Notes: generated by a model from the letters alone, not told the origin. A stretch of 64,000 nt of DNA from Brevundimonas alba (GCF_011927945.1 NZ_JAATJM010000002.1:863539-927538); one strand, 5' to 3'; numbered from the stretch's first letter, positions 34,026-43,547 are shown. A program made the numbers and translations.

Positions 34026-34474
34026 CGCAGAACGCCCTTCTTGGCCATGGTCCAGGCGTACCAGGCGAGGAAGGCGGCGATGAGCGCGATCACGTACGGC
34101 ATGTATTTCATCATCGCCATCGCGGCCGGCAGTTCGGGCATCGGCGCCATGAACTGGCCGTAGACGAGGCTGACGACGGCGCCGAACAGCGACAGGACGA
34201 AGGCCCAGACGGCGTAACGGCTACGCATCAGCAGCAGGATCGAGCCGGCGATCGCGCCCCAGACTCCGAGGGTCCACGGCACATACATCCAGGACGGCAT
34301 GGCGTTGAAGTAGTCGATCATGCCCTGATCCATGCCCGAGGCGCGGAAATAGGCCTCGCCCTGCGTGGTGGTCATGATGAAGTCGTAGCCGCCGAACGCA
34401 TTCCACAGCAGCGAGATCACGCCCACGGCCCAGAGGTGCCACGGCGTGCGGGTGGTCATCGAAGTGTCGGTCAT
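34022..34474 (-). CDS. Small membrane protein, tandem paralogue 2
   Basis: A 150-residue paralogue of the next gene, with four spans. It shows RTPWHLWAVGVISLLWNAFGGYDF, an acidic loop (GEAYFRASGMDQGMIDYFNAMPSW), WTLGVWGAIAGSILLL, and the same KKGVLR end. The ATG at 34474 is preceded by AAGGA-like sequence (GGGAGGGGACA). The two overlap by 4 bases, so they are a tandem duplication translated together and perhaps form a heterodimer. Confidence 0.78.
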   Translation of the reverse strand: MTDTSMTTRTPWHLWAVGVISLLWNAFGGYDFIMTTTQGEAYFRASGMDQGMIDYFNAMPSWMYVPWTLGVWGAIAGSILLLMRSRYAVWAFVLSLFGAVVSLVYGQFMAPMPELPAAMAMMKYMPYVIALIAAFLAWYAWTMAKKGVLR

Positions 34475-34533
34475 TGTCCCCTCCCAAGGATTCCGGACGG
34501 GAGGATGAGCCGAAAACATCGTTACGGCAACGG

Positions 34534-35853
34534 TTACCCTGTCGGCTCGTCGCCCGTCTGCATCCGGGCGCGCAGGGCGGCCCAGCGGTCGAGCCGCTCC
34601 TTGACCTTGGCCTCGTGGCCCTCGCCCTTGGGCGCATAGAAGGTGCGGCGCTCCATCTCGTCGGGGAAGAAGTCGGCGCCGGAGAAGCCTTCGGGCGTGT
34701 CGGGGTCGTACTGGTAGCCCTTGCCGTAGCCGAGCTGTTTCATAAGCTTCGTCGGGGCGTTGCGAATGTGGGCGGGCGGCATGAAGGAGCCGGTCTCGGC
34801 GGCCGCACGTTTGGCCGCCTTGAACGCCTCGTAGACGCCAACGGACTTGGGCGCGGTGGCGAGGTGGACCACCGCCTGCGCCAGGGCGAGCTCGCCCTCG
34901 GGGGAGCCGAGGAAGTCGTAGGTGTCCTTGGCGGCGTTGGCGACGAGGAGCGACAGCGGGTCGGCCTCGCCGATGTCCTCGACCGCCATGCGCACGATGC
35001 GGCGGGCCAGATAGAGCGGATCCTCGCCGCCGTTCAGCATCCGCGCCAGCCAGTAGAGGGCCGCGTCGGGGTCGGAACCTCGAACCGATTTATGCAGCGC
35101 GGATATGAGGTTGTAGTGTTCTTCTCTGCTCTTGTCGTAAGCGGGCGCGCGCTTTTGCAGGATGCCGGCGAGGGCCTGGACGTCGAGGGGCGCGGGGTCC
35201 TGAAGGTCGAACAGGACCTCGGACATGGTCAGCAGATATCGGCCGTCGCCGTCGGCAAGGGCGAGCAGGGCCTGACGCGCCTCGGGCGTCAGCGGCAGGG
35301 TCTTGCCCTCCTGCGCCTCGGCCCGGATCAACAGTTGATCGAGCGCCGCGTCGTCCAGCCGTTTCAGAACATAGACCTGACTGCGGGACAGCAGGGCCCC
35401 GTTCAGCTCGAACGACGGGTTCTCGGTCGTGGCGCCCACGAGGGTGACGATCCCCTCCTCCACGAACGGCAGGAAGCCGTCCTGTTGGGCGCGGTTGAAA
35501 CGGTGGATCTCATCGACGAAGAGCAGGGTCGACTGGCCCGCTGCGCGGCGCATGCGGGCCGCCTCGAAGGCCTTCTTCAGGTCGGCGACGCCGGAGAAGA
35601 CGGCCGATATCTGCTGGAACTGATAGCCGGCGGCCTGGGCCAGCAGGCGGGCGATGGTGGTCTTGCCGGTGCCGGGCGGTCCCCACAGGATCATGGAGCC
35701 CAGCCGCCCGGCCTCGACCATGCGCCGGATCGGCCCGCCCTCGCCGAGCAGATGATCCTGCCCCACCACCTCGTCGAGGGTGCGGGGACGCAGGCGGTCG
35801 GCCAGGGGCGCGTCGGGGGGATGGATGCCGGAGGCTTCGAACAGGTCGGTCAT
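34534..35853 (-). CDS. rarA: Replication-associated recombination protein A
   Basis: A 439-residue AAA+ ATPase (MgsA/RarA, homologue of WRNIP1) that acts at stalled replication forks. The Walker A is GPPGTGKTT, the Walker B FVDEIHRF, and sensor 1 is in LVGATTENPSFELN. The C-terminal tetramerisation part contains HLATAPKSVGVYEAFKAAK and MPPAHIRNAPTKLMKQLGYGKGYQYDPD. The start is ATG at 35853, divergent from the VOC gene. Confidence 0.96.
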   Translation of the reverse strand: MTDLFEASGIHPPDAPLADRLRPRTLDEVVGQDHLLGEGGPIRRMVEAGRLGSMILWGPPGTGKTTIARLLAQAAGYQFQQISAVFSGVADLKKAFEAARMRRAAGQSTLLFVDEIHRFNRAQQDGFLPFVEEGIVTLVGATTENPSFELNGALLSRSQVYVLKRLDDAALDQLLIRAEAQEGKTLPLTPEARQALLALADGDGRYLLTMSEVLFDLQDPAPLDVQALAGILQKRAPAYDKSREEHYNLISALHKSVRGSDPDAALYWLARMLNGGEDPLYLARRIVRMAVEDIGEADPLSLLVANAAKDTYDFLGSPEGELALAQAVVHLATAPKSVGVYEAFKAAKRAAAETGSFMPPAHIRNAPTKLMKQLGYGKGYQYDPDTPEGFSGADFFPDEMERRTFYAPKGEGHEAKVKERLDRWAALRARMQTGDEPTG

Positions 35854-35921
35854 GCAGGCACAGAGATAGGCGTTACCGCCGGTGTTTTCACGCGTTAGTG
35901 TGGCCTGCCAAGGAGATCCCG

Positions 35922-36344
35922 ATGAACGAACCGGTGAACGCCCCCAAGCCCCTGACGGGGGTAACGCCCTATCTGAGCATTCCGTCGCGGGGCGGTCAGG
36001 CGGCGGCGGAGTTCTACGCCCGGGCGTTCGGCGCGGTGGAGGTGCGGCGGCAGGTGGCCGATGACGGCGAGCGGCTGATCCACGCCCACCTGCACATCAA
36101 CGGCGGCAGCATCATGCTGTCCGACGAGTTCCCCGAGTATGGCGGCGAGCAGGACGTGGCCCCGAAGGGCGTGACCGTCCACCTGCAGGTCGACGACGCC
36201 GACGAGTGGTGGAACCGCGCCCTTCTGGCCGGCGCCGTGCCTGTCTTTCCGCTGGCCGACCAGTTCTGGGGCGACCGCTACGGGCAGCTGAAGGATCCGT
36301 TCGGCCACTGCTGGTCGATCGGCGGCCCGATCAAGGCCGGCTAG
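35922..36344 (+). CDS. VOC family protein (PhnB-like)
   Basis: A 140-residue protein of the vicinal-oxygen-chelate fold, in the PhnB/3-demethylubiquinone-methyltransferase-like group often annotated as a glyoxalase. Landmarks are TPYLSIPSRGGQAAAEFYARAFGA, LHINGGSIMLSDEFPEYGG and QFWGDRYGQLKDPFGHCWSIG. Metal ligands and substrate are unclear. The ATG at 35922 has AAGGAG upstream. Its stop overlaps that of the convergent protease gene at CTAG. Confidence 0.88.
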   Translation: MNEPVNAPKPLTGVTPYLSIPSRGGQAAAEFYARAFGAVEVRRQVADDGERLIHAHLHINGGSIMLSDEFPEYGGEQDVAPKGVTVHLQVDDADEWWNRALLAGAVPVFPLADQFWGDRYGQLKDPFGHCWSIGGPIKAG

Positions 36345-37732
36345 TAGCGGACCACGCCGGAGATGGCGCGGCCGCCGCGGTTGATGACCACCTCGGAACC
36401 CCGTCGAACCCCGCTGGCCTGCTGCACAGTGGTGATGGCGCGGCCGTCGACCGAGGTGATGATGTCGCCGGGCCGGAAGCCGTTGGCCGAGGCGTAGCTG
36501 CGGCCCGTGACGCCGCCGACGATAACGCCCGAGGCGAAGGGATCGCCGCCGAGATTGTCCGCCAGGGCCGGGTTCAGGGCCAGCACCTGCGCCCCGGACA
36601 GGGATCCGGTGCGGATGACCACGGCCTTGTCGATGTCGGCATTGCCCGGAAGCCGCTCGATCCGGGCGTTGAGCGTCTCGGTCCGGCCGTCGCGAAGCAC
36701 GCTGAGCGCCACGGTCTCGTTCGGATCGTGCAGGCCGACGCGGAAGTTCAGTCCGCCCTGATCGTTCACCTCGGCGCCGTCGACCGCGGTGATCACATCG
36801 CCCTCGCGCAGGCCCGCCCGTTCGCCGGGACCGCCGGGCCAGGTCTGGGTGACCAGCAGGCCTTGGGGCCGGTCGAGGCCGAGGCTGCGGGCGATGTCGG
36901 CCGAGACGGTCTCGCCCTTCACCCCCAGCCATGACCGGACCACCGCCGTGGCGCCGCCGACGGCGGTCTCGACCACCCGGCGCACCTGGGCCGCGGGGAT
37001 GGCGAAGCCGACGCCGGACGAGGTGCCGGAGCGCGAGAAGATCGCCGAGTTGATGCCGATCAGGTCGCCGTCCATGTCGACCAGAGCCCCGCCGGAGTTG
37101 CCGGGATTGATGGCGGCGTCAGTCTGGATGAAGGAGCCGCTGTCCGAGATGTTGGTCTCGGTCCGATTGAGGGCCGAGATGATGCCGTTGGTGACCGTCT
37201 GGCCGACGCCGAACGGATTACCGATGGCCAGCACCAGATCGCCGACTTGCTGTTCCTCGCGGTCGTCGATGTTCAGGGTCGGCAGGCGTTCGTTCACGCC
37301 CTCGAGCTGGAGCACGGCGACGTCGGAGCGTGCGTCGGCCAGCACCACCCGCGCCGGGAATTCGCGCCGGTCGCTGAGGGTGACGCGGATTTCGCTCATG
37401 CCCTCGATGACGTGGTTGTTGGTGACCACCACCCCCGTCGGCCGGACGATGACGCCCGAGCCGATCGAGCCCACGGCCTGACTGGCCGGGCCGCCGAACA
37501 TCTGGAAGAACGGGTCCGTCGCCCGCTCGCCCCGCGCGGAGATGTTGACCACCGCCGGAGCGGCCTCGCGCACGACTGGCGCGAAGCTGGCCTTCATGGT
37601 GGCGGCATCGCCGGGAACGACCCGATTGCTCTCCGCAAAGGGGCCGTCCTGGGCCCGGGTGTCGCTGGATTGGCCGCAGGCGGCGAGGCCGAGGGCGAGG
37701 GCGATCGCGAGGGTGCTGGTCTTCATCATCAT
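36341..37732 (-). CDS. Do/DegP-type periplasmic serine protease
   Basis: A 463-residue HtrA-family protease. A lipoprotein-like signal ends in LAAC (about residue 19). The trypsin-like domain has His in TNNHVI, Asp in ARSDVAVLQ and Ser in INPGNSGGAL, so the triad is intact. Two PDZ domains follow (GVKGETVSADIARSLG onwards, and VLALNPALADNLGGDP onwards), the second short. Such proteins degrade or refold misfolded envelope proteins. Its stop shares CTAG with the convergent VOC gene. Confidence 0.95.
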   Translation of the reverse strand: MMMKTSTLAIALALGLAACGQSSDTRAQDGPFAESNRVVPGDAATMKASFAPVVREAAPAVVNISARGERATDPFFQMFGGPASQAVGSIGSGVIVRPTGVVVTNNHVIEGMSEIRVTLSDRREFPARVVLADARSDVAVLQLEGVNERLPTLNIDDREEQQVGDLVLAIGNPFGVGQTVTNGIISALNRTETNISDSGSFIQTDAAINPGNSGGALVDMDGDLIGINSAIFSRSGTSSGVGFAIPAAQVRRVVETAVGGATAVVRSWLGVKGETVSADIARSLGLDRPQGLLVTQTWPGGPGERAGLREGDVITAVDGAEVNDQGGLNFRVGLHDPNETVALSVLRDGRTETLNARIERLPGNADIDKAVVIRTGSLSGAQVLALNPALADNLGGDPFASGVIVGGVTGRSYASANGFRPGDIITSVDGRAITTVQQASGVRRGSEVVINRGGRAISGVVRY

Positions 37733-37804
37733 CCGAAGGGGAAGAGAGGTCCGATTGGCCCGATTTCGCTCCGTAATGTGGACGCGATCATGGCGAGCGC
37801 AACG

Positions 37805-39049
37805 TCAAACCGCGGCGGTCTCTTCGCGTTCCGCCCGACGCCCGACGCGCCAGCCGATCAGCGCCGCCAGCAGCAGGACGGCGGCGGCGATGAAGAAGGC
37901 CAGCCCCGGATGCGGCACCGGCGCACCCTGCCCCGCCGAGATTGAATAGATCCAGCCGAAGAAGAGCGGCGACAGCACGCCGGCGATGGAGGCGACGCTC
38001 ATGTTGGCGCCCTGCAGCTGACCCTGCTCGTCCTCGCCGACGTGCCGGGTCATCAGCGACTGAAGGGTCGGCATGGCCAGGCCCCACAGGGCATTGGGCA
38101 GCATGGCGAGAATGAACATCAGTCCGCTGGGGGCCCAGCCCATGGCGGCGATGCCGACCGTGCCGCCGAACAGGCCGAAAACCATGGTCGCGCGGTCGCC
38201 GAAGCGTTTGACGACCGGGCCGACCAGCAGCCCCTGCACGCCCATGTCGAGCACGCCGACCATGGCCAGCAGCAGGCCCACCTCGCGCGGGCCCCAGCCG
38301 TAGCGGGCCGCGGCGTAGAGCACGAACACCGCCGAGAAGACGTGGTGGGCGAAGTAGAGCAGGAAGTTCACGACCGCGAGGCCGCTCAGCTCCGTGTGCC
38401 GCTTGAGCAGGATCAGCGCCCCGACGGGGTTGGCTCGCGCCCAGCTGAACCGCATCCGCTTCTCCGGCGGCAGGCTCTCGGGCAGGATGAACATCCCGTA
38501 GAGGAAGGCCACGCCCGACAGGCCGGCGGCGAACCAGAAGGGAACGCGCGGCCCGAACTCGCCGAGGAAGCCGCCCAGCACGGGTCCCAGCACGAAGCCG
38601 CCCGAGAAGGCCGCCCCGATCAGCCCATAGGCCCGGGCGCGTTTCTCCGGCTCCGTGATGTCGGCCATATAGGCGTAGATGGTGGTGAAGCTGGACGAGG
38701 TGATCCCGGCGATGATCCGCCCCAGCGCCAGCCACCACAGGTCGGGCGCCAGCGCCATCAGCACATAGTCCGCGGCCAGTCCGGCGCAGCTGATGAGGAT
38801 GACGGGCCGACGGCCGTACTGGTCCGACAGGGAGCCGATGATGGGCGAGCAGACGAACTGCATCGCCGCCCACAGGGCCACGAAGACGCCGTTGATGATC
38901 CCCGCCTGCGCGTTGGAGCCGACGAAATCCTCGATCAGCCCCGGCAGCACCGGGATGATGATGCCCATGGCCACGATATCGAGCACCGCCGTCACGAAGA
39001 TGAAGGCGAGCGCGGCGCGGCCGTGGCGGAGGGCGGACAGGGCGGACAT
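37805..39049 (-). CDS. MFS transporter, TCR/Tet-type
   Basis: A 414-residue, 12-span major facilitator. The loop 2-3 motif is GSLSDQYGRRPVIL. The antiporter-type motif region VLGPVLGGFLGEFGP lies in span 5. The overall pattern (FIFVTAVLDIVAMGIIIPVLPGLIEDF at the start) resembles TetA-like tetracycline/drug efflux proteins. A Tet phenotype is not implied, as many genomes have such housekeeping pumps. ATG 39049 is preferred over TTG 39058. Confidence 0.9.
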   Translation of the reverse strand: MSALSALRHGRAALAFIFVTAVLDIVAMGIIIPVLPGLIEDFVGSNAQAGIINGVFVALWAAMQFVCSPIIGSLSDQYGRRPVILISCAGLAADYVLMALAPDLWWLALGRIIAGITSSSFTTIYAYMADITEPEKRARAYGLIGAAFSGGFVLGPVLGGFLGEFGPRVPFWFAAGLSGVAFLYGMFILPESLPPEKRMRFSWARANPVGALILLKRHTELSGLAVVNFLLYFAHHVFSAVFVLYAAARYGWGPREVGLLLAMVGVLDMGVQGLLVGPVVKRFGDRATMVFGLFGGTVGIAAMGWAPSGLMFILAMLPNALWGLAMPTLQSLMTRHVGEDEQGQLQGANMSVASIAGVLSPLFFGWIYSISAGQGAPVPHPGLAFFIAAAVLLLAALIGWRVGRRAEREETAAV

Positions 39050-39165
39050 GGGAGCCAAGTTCTAGCGGAGCCGTGAGACGGCGTCTCGCCGGCCGCCGCG
39101 ACGTTGCAAAAGCTTAATCGCCCCGCGGCTTGCGTCGGAAGGCGACACACGGTCAACCTGCGGCC

Positions 39166-40077
39166 ATGACCGCTGTTATCGAAACGCGTGGGCTGACCAA
39201 GACCTACGGAACCGTTCGCGCCCTCGACGGGCTGGACCTGTCGATCCCGCGAGGCGGGGTCTATGGCGTGCTGGGCCCGAACGGGGCCGGCAAGTCGACC
39301 CTGTTCCGTATCCTGCTGGGCCTGATCCGGCCAACGGACGGGAGCGCCAGCGTCATGGGCGGCGCCGTCGGCGACGTGGCCGCCATGCGCCGTATGGGCT
39401 CGATGATCGAGACGCCGCGCTTTCCGCCCTATCTGACCGCGCGGCAGGTGCTGCGCTGGCTGGCGCTGGAGCACGGCATCGCCGGCGAAGTCGACATTCC
39501 CTACTGGCTGGACCGCGTCGGCCTAACCGAGGCGGCGGACCGCAAGGTGCGCGGCTTCTCGGTCGGCATGATGCAGCGGCTGGGCGTCGCGGGCGCCCTG
39601 CTGAGCAAGCCGGAGCTGATCATCCTCGACGAGCCGACAAGCGGCATGGATCCCCCCGGCATCCAGGAGATGCGGGCCCTGATCCGCAGCCTGGCCAACG
39701 ACGACGGCATGACCGTCATCCTCGCCAGCCACCAGTTGCTGGAGGTCCAGCGCGTCTGCGACCGCGTCGCCATCCTGAACAAGGGCAAGCTGGTGCGCGA
39801 AGGCGCCGTCAGCGAGCTGACGTCCGTGGGCGAGCGGCTGCGGCTGTCTGTGTCGCCTCCGGGCAAGGCGCTAGAACTGCTGGGCGCGCGCGGGGCCGCC
39901 GACGGCGACGCCGTACTGGCCGATGTGAAGCGCTCCGAGGGGCCGGACGTTATCCGCGCCCTCGTCGGCGCGGGCATCGACATCCACGAGGCCCGCTGGG
40001 TCGGCACCGACCTCGAGGCCATCTTCTTCACCGAGACGGGCGCCGTGCAGGCGCCGGAGACGATCCATGCTGGTTGA
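39166..40077 (+). CDS. ABC transporter ATP-binding protein
   Basis: A 303-residue ABC ATPase with Walker A GPNGAGKST, Q-loop region ETPRFPPYL, a signature-like motif VGMMQRLGVAGAL and Walker B LIILDEPTSG with the H-loop in ILASHQLLEV. The C-terminal extension (about residues 225-303) is typical of BcrA/CcmA-type exporters. It overlaps the permease gene by 11 bases. Together they form a two-gene exporter for an unknown substrate. Confidence 0.93.
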   Translation: MTAVIETRGLTKTYGTVRALDGLDLSIPRGGVYGVLGPNGAGKSTLFRILLGLIRPTDGSASVMGGAVGDVAAMRRMGSMIETPRFPPYLTARQVLRWLALEHGIAGEVDIPYWLDRVGLTEAADRKVRGFSVGMMQRLGVAGALLSKPELIILDEPTSGMDPPGIQEMRALIRSLANDDGMTVILASHQLLEVQRVCDRVAILNKGKLVREGAVSELTSVGERLRLSVSPPGKALELLGARGAADGDAVLADVKRSEGPDVIRALVGAGIDIHEARWVGTDLEAIFFTETGAVQAPETIHAG

Positions 40078-40942
40078 CGCCATCCGCGCGGAAGGCTTCC
40101 GCCTGTCGAAGAACCGCACGGCCCTGTTCTGGAGCGTGGTTTTCGTGCCGATCATCACCCTGGTGATCGGGACCATCACCCAGTTCGTCATGAAGGCCAA
40201 CGAGGCCAAGCTGCTGGCCGACAGCGACGCCCCTCCCGGCCTGAAGATGATGATGCAGCGGGGCGGCGAGCTCGATCTGGCCCAAGGGCTGGTCGAGGCG
40301 GCGGGAAATCTCGCCGGTCCGATGGTGCTGCTGTTCGTTCTGATCGGCGCCGCGACCCTGTACGCCGGCGACTATCGCTGGGAAACCTGGCGTCTGATCA
40401 GCGCGCGCAACAGCCGCTCGAACCTGCTGCTGGGCAAGCTGGCGGTGGTGGCGCAGCTGGCGCTGGCGGCGATGCTGTTCATGCTGGTGGCGGCGGTGAT
40501 CGAGAACTTCATCCGCGCTTCGATCTTCGACCGGACCATCGTATTCGGCGCGACCGGCGAGGCCTTCGGCCAGTTCGCGGGCCTGTTCGCCCTGTCGTGG
40601 CTGCGCATCCTGCAGTTCACCATGATGGGCATGCTGGCGGCTGCCGTGACCCGGTCCCTGCTGGCGGCGCTGTTCGTGCCGCTGGTGCTCGGCGTGGCGC
40701 AGTTCTTCACGCCACAGATGCTGGGACCGATGGGATTCACGCCGGATGCCTGGCTGTCGATCCTCGTCAATCCGGGCGCGGCCATGGACGTGATCAAGGC
40801 CGCCGTCTCTGGTGGCGAGGCCGCGGCCGGACTCGCCGATGGCGAGGTTCTGAAGGCTTGGGTCAGCCTCGGCCTGTGGACCCTGCTGCCGCTGGCCGGC
40901 GCCCTGGCGTGGTTCAAGCGGCAGGACCTGTCGAAGGAGTAG
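40067..40942 (+). CDS. ABC transporter permease
   Basis: A 291-residue inner-membrane protein of the ABC-2 type (BcrB/NosY-like) with about six spans: FWSVVFVPIITLVIGTI, GPMVLLFVLIGAATLYAG, LALAAMLFMLVAAVI, and later LRILQFTMMGMLAAAV. The DYRWETWRLISARNSRSNLLLGKL loop after the second span is a characteristic of this family. It is translated from an ATG within the ATPase gene. Confidence 0.9.
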   Translation: MLVDAIRAEGFRLSKNRTALFWSVVFVPIITLVIGTITQFVMKANEAKLLADSDAPPGLKMMMQRGGELDLAQGLVEAAGNLAGPMVLLFVLIGAATLYAGDYRWETWRLISARNSRSNLLLGKLAVVAQLALAAMLFMLVAAVIENFIRASIFDRTIVFGATGEAFGQFAGLFALSWLRILQFTMMGMLAAAVTRSLLAALFVPLVLGVAQFFTPQMLGPMGFTPDAWLSILVNPGAAMDVIKAAVSGGEAAAGLADGEVLKAWVSLGLWTLLPLAGALAWFKRQDLSKE

Positions 40943-40959
40943 CGAGCGGGCGGCTCCCG

Positions 40960-41427
40960 CTAGCGGAGCCGCTTCTCCATCCAGACGTCGGCCCTGACAT
41001 AGGGGCTGGGCCGCGGCGGCAGGTCGAGGAAGCCGAAGCTGCGATACAGCGCCCCCGCGGGCTTCAGAGTACTGCTGGTCTCCAGATACAGCCGCGGGGC
41101 TCCAGCGGCGCGGGCGGCGGCCTCGCAGGCCTCGAGCAGACGACGGCCGAGACCCAGACCGCGCGCGGCCGGCGAAACGGTCATCTTGGCGACCTCATAG
41201 CCGCCGTCGTCCATGGCCATCAGGGCGCAGCAGCCGATGGCCTGCCCTTCTCTCTCGGCGATAAAGATGCGGCCGCCGGGGTCGAGGATCACGCCCTGCG
41301 GGTCATCGATGACCTTGCGGTCCTTGGCCTCCACAGCGAACCCGCCCTCGGCCAGCCAGGCCTCGTTGAGACGCGCCCATGCGGCGGCGTGTTCGGGACG
41401 GAAGGGGACGATCTGCACTTCGCTCAT
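40960..41427 (-). CDS. GNAT family N-acetyltransferase
   Basis: A 155-residue acetyl-CoA-dependent N-acetyltransferase. The acetyl-CoA site is VSPAARGLGLGRRLLEAC (motif A, RGLGLGR), preceded by the strand EVAKMTV. The C-terminal SFGFLDLP is the typical last strand turn. The layout resembles L-2,4-diaminobutyrate-type and MarR-associated GNATs, but the substrate is not known. The ATG at 41427 lies just after the ribosomal-cluster terminator on the same strand. Confidence 0.9.
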   Translation of the reverse strand: MSEVQIVPFRPEHAAAWARLNEAWLAEGGFAVEAKDRKVIDDPQGVILDPGGRIFIAEREGQAIGCCALMAMDDGGYEVAKMTVSPAARGLGLGRRLLEACEAAARAAGAPRLYLETSSTLKPAGALYRSFGFLDLPPRPSPYVRADVWMEKRLR

Positions 41428-41454
41428 GAGCGCCCTTCTGCCCCGGCCGCGGAC

Positions 41455-41490
41455 AAAGAAAAAGGGCGGCCGGATCGCTCCAGCCGCCCC
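41455..41490 (-). terminator. Rho-independent terminator of the ribosomal cluster
   Basis: On the minus strand, GGGCGGC and GCCGCCC flank a loop (TGGAGCGATCCG) and are followed by CTTTTTCTTT. It lies 24 bases after the rplQ stop, at the end of the transcription unit, and overlaps the leader of the GNAT gene. Confidence 0.85.
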
Positions 41491-41513
41491 TCCCAAGCCC
41501 CAACGAGCGAAGC

Positions 41514-41933
41514 TTACGCCTCGTCGTCGCCCTCGATGGCGTAGACCGGACCCGAGTCCAGGCCCTTGGCGTCGACGTCGCGGTCGACGAACTCGATGAC
41601 GGCCATCGGGGCGTTGTCGCCGTGGCGATAGCCGGCCTTCATGATGCGGATGTAGCCGCCGTTACGGTCGGCGTAGCGCGGGCCAATCGTTTCGAACAGC
41701 TTGCCTACCTGCGGCACGTCGCGGACGTGGCTGATGGCCTGACGACGCGCGTGCAGGTCGCCCTTCTTGGCGAGCGTGACCAGCTTCTCGACGAAGGGAC
41801 GCAGTTCCTTCGCCTTGGGGAGCGTGGTCGTGATCTGCTCGTGCTTGATCAGCGAAGCAGCCATGTTGGCGAACATCGCGGTCCGGTGGCTGGCCGTACG
41901 GCCGAGCTTGCGATAGGCGGCGCCGTGGCGCAT
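41514..41933 (-). CDS. rplQ: 50S ribosomal protein L17
   Basis: A 139-residue protein of the large subunit near the exit tunnel. It begins [24 protein letters not shown], the L17 signature, and has [30 protein letters not shown] near the end, followed by an acidic tail (AIEGDDEA) that is an addition seen in alphaproteobacteria. It is last in the alpha operon, 100 bases after rpoA, and followed by a strong terminator. Confidence 0.98.
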   Translation of the reverse strand: MRHGAAYRKLGRTASHRTAMFANMAASLIKHEQITTTLPKAKELRPFVEKLVTLAKKGDLHARRQAISHVRDVPQVGKLFETIGPRYADRNGGYIRIMKAGYRHGDNAPMAVIEFVDRDVDAKGLDSGPVYAIEGDDEA

Positions 41934-42033
41934 CGGGGTCTCTCCTACTCACCCTGGTTTCCACGAAAGCGGACCTGGGGTTCTCTCATTCTAACCGCTC
42001 CGCGACCGGGTGGCCTTGGGCGGAGGGTTGAAA

Positions 42034-43053
42034 CTAGATCTGGTCGTCGAACTTCTTGGCCAGGTCTTCGATGTTTTCCGGCGGCCAGTTCGGCACATCC
42101 ATGCCGAGGCTGAGGCCCATGGTCGCCAGCACTTCCTTGATCTCGTTCAGCGACTTGCGGCCGAAGTTCGGGGTGCGAAGCATCTCGCCCTCGGTCTTCT
42201 GGATCAGGTCGCCGATGTAGACGATGTTGTCGTTCTTCAGGCAGTTGGCCGAACGGACCGACAGCTCCAGTTCGTCGACCTTCTTGAGCAGGGCCGGGTT
42301 GAACGGCAGGTCGGGCTTGCCGTCCGCCTGTTCGACCGCCTTCTTCGGCTCGTCGAAGGTGATGAAGATCTGGAGCTGGTCCTGCAGGATGCGCGAGGCG
42401 TAGGCCACCGCGTCAACCGGCGAGACGGCGCCGTTGGTTTCGACTTCCAGAACCAGCTTGTCGTAGTCCAGCGACTGGCCCTGACGGGTCGGCTCGACGC
42501 GATAGGCGACGCGCTTGACCGGCGAATACAGGGCGTCGACGGCGATCAGGCCGATCGGGGCGTCTTCCGGACGGTTGAACTCCGACGCGACATAGCCCTT
42601 GCCGTTCTGGACGGTCAGTTCCATGCGCACCGAGGCGCCGTCGTCCAGCGTGCAGATCACGTGATCCGGGTTCAGAACCTCGATGTCCGAGGGGACGTCG
42701 ATCTGGCCGGCCGTCACCGGGCCGGGGCCCGTGGCGCGCAGGGTCATGCGCTTCGGACCTTCGGCATGCATGCGAAGGGCGAGTTGCTTGATGTTCAGCA
42801 CGATGTCGACGACGTCTTCCCGCACGCCTTCCAGCGACGAGAATTCGTGGACGACGCCGTCGATCTGGATGGCCGTCACCGCCGCGCCTTGCAGCGACGA
42901 CAGCAGAACGCGGCGCAGGGCGTTGCCGAGCGTCACGCCGAAGCCGCGTTCCAGGGGCTCGGCGACCAGGCGCGCCTTGCGCAGCGGGTCGGAGCCGGCC
43001 TCGATCTGCGGCTTCTCGGGACGGATCAGCTCTTGCCAGTTACGTTCGATCAT
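42034..43053 (-). CDS. rpoA: RNA polymerase alpha subunit
   Basis: The 339-residue alpha subunit. The N-terminal dimerisation domain ([17 protein letters not shown], then [31 protein letters not shown]) is complete. The C-terminal domain has the promoter UP-element and activator-contact region [39 protein letters not shown]. The ATG at 43053 is standard; a longer frame upstream is part of the rpsK-rpoA spacer. The spacer contains a predicted three-way RNA junction. Confidence 0.99.
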   Translation of the reverse strand: MIERNWQELIRPEKPQIEAGSDPLRKARLVAEPLERGFGVTLGNALRRVLLSSLQGAAVTAIQIDGVVHEFSSLEGVREDVVDIVLNIKQLALRMHAEGPKRMTLRATGPGPVTAGQIDVPSDIEVLNPDHVICTLDDGASVRMELTVQNGKGYVASEFNRPEDAPIGLIAVDALYSPVKRVAYRVEPTRQGQSLDYDKLVLEVETNGAVSPVDAVAYASRILQDQLQIFITFDEPKKAVEQADGKPDLPFNPALLKKVDELELSVRSANCLKNDNIVYIGDLIQKTEGEMLRTPNFGRKSLNEIKEVLATMGLSLGMDVPNWPPENIEDLAKKFDDQI

Positions 43054-43076
43054 GGGTGTCCCTCGGGTACGGAGTT

Positions 43077-43133
43077 CGCCGGTCCTGTTCCTCTGGTGAA
43101 AGAGGGGCCTCGTCAGGCTCGCCAGGACCGGCG
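43077..43133 (-). promoter_or_regulatory. Structured rpsK-rpoA spacer (three-way junction)
   Basis: An 11-bp stem, CGCCGGTCCTG/CAGGACCGGCG, closes a region with two inner hairpins: CCTCT/AGAGG (43090-43105) and GCCT/AGGC (43107-43118). It lies between the stop of rpsK and the start of rpoA. There is no T-run, so termination is unlikely; RNA stability or translational control is more probable. Confidence 0.6.
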
Positions 43134-43157
43134 GAGATATAGGTCGGTGGCGTAGGC

Positions 43158-43547
43158 TTAGACGCGGCGGCGCTTGGGCGGACGGCAACCGTTGTGCGGC
43201 ATCGGCGTGACGTCGCGGATGGTGGTGATGGTCATGCCGGCGGCCTGCAGCGCGCGCAGGGCCGACTCACGGCCGGAGCCGGGACCCGAAACGTTGACTT
43301 CCAGCGTCTTCACGCCGTGTTCGCCGGCCTTCTTGGCAGCGTCTTCGGCAGCCATCTGGGCGGCGTAGGGGGTCGATTTGCGCGAACCCTTGAAGCCCAT
43401 GTGACCGGCCGACGACCAGGAGATGGCGTTCCCCTGCGCGTCGGTGATGGTCACCATCGTGTTGTTGAAGCTGGCGTTCACGTGGGCGACGCCCGACGTG
43501 ATGTTCTTGCGTTCGCGGCGCTTAACGCGACCCGGTTCCTTGGCCAT
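43158..43547 (-). CDS. rpsK: 30S ribosomal protein S11
   Basis: A 129-residue protein of the 30S platform. It has the S11 motifs [39 protein letters not shown] and the end [16 protein letters not shown]. It lies 16 bases after rpsM and is part of the alpha operon, which starts from its own promoter at 44.02-44.05 kb. Confidence 0.99.
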   Translation of the reverse strand: MAKEPGRVKRRERKNITSGVAHVNASFNNTMVTITDAQGNAISWSSAGHMGFKGSRKSTPYAAQMAAEDAAKKAGEHGVKTLEVNVSGPGSGRESALRALQAAGMTITTIRDVTPMPHNGCRPPKRRRV

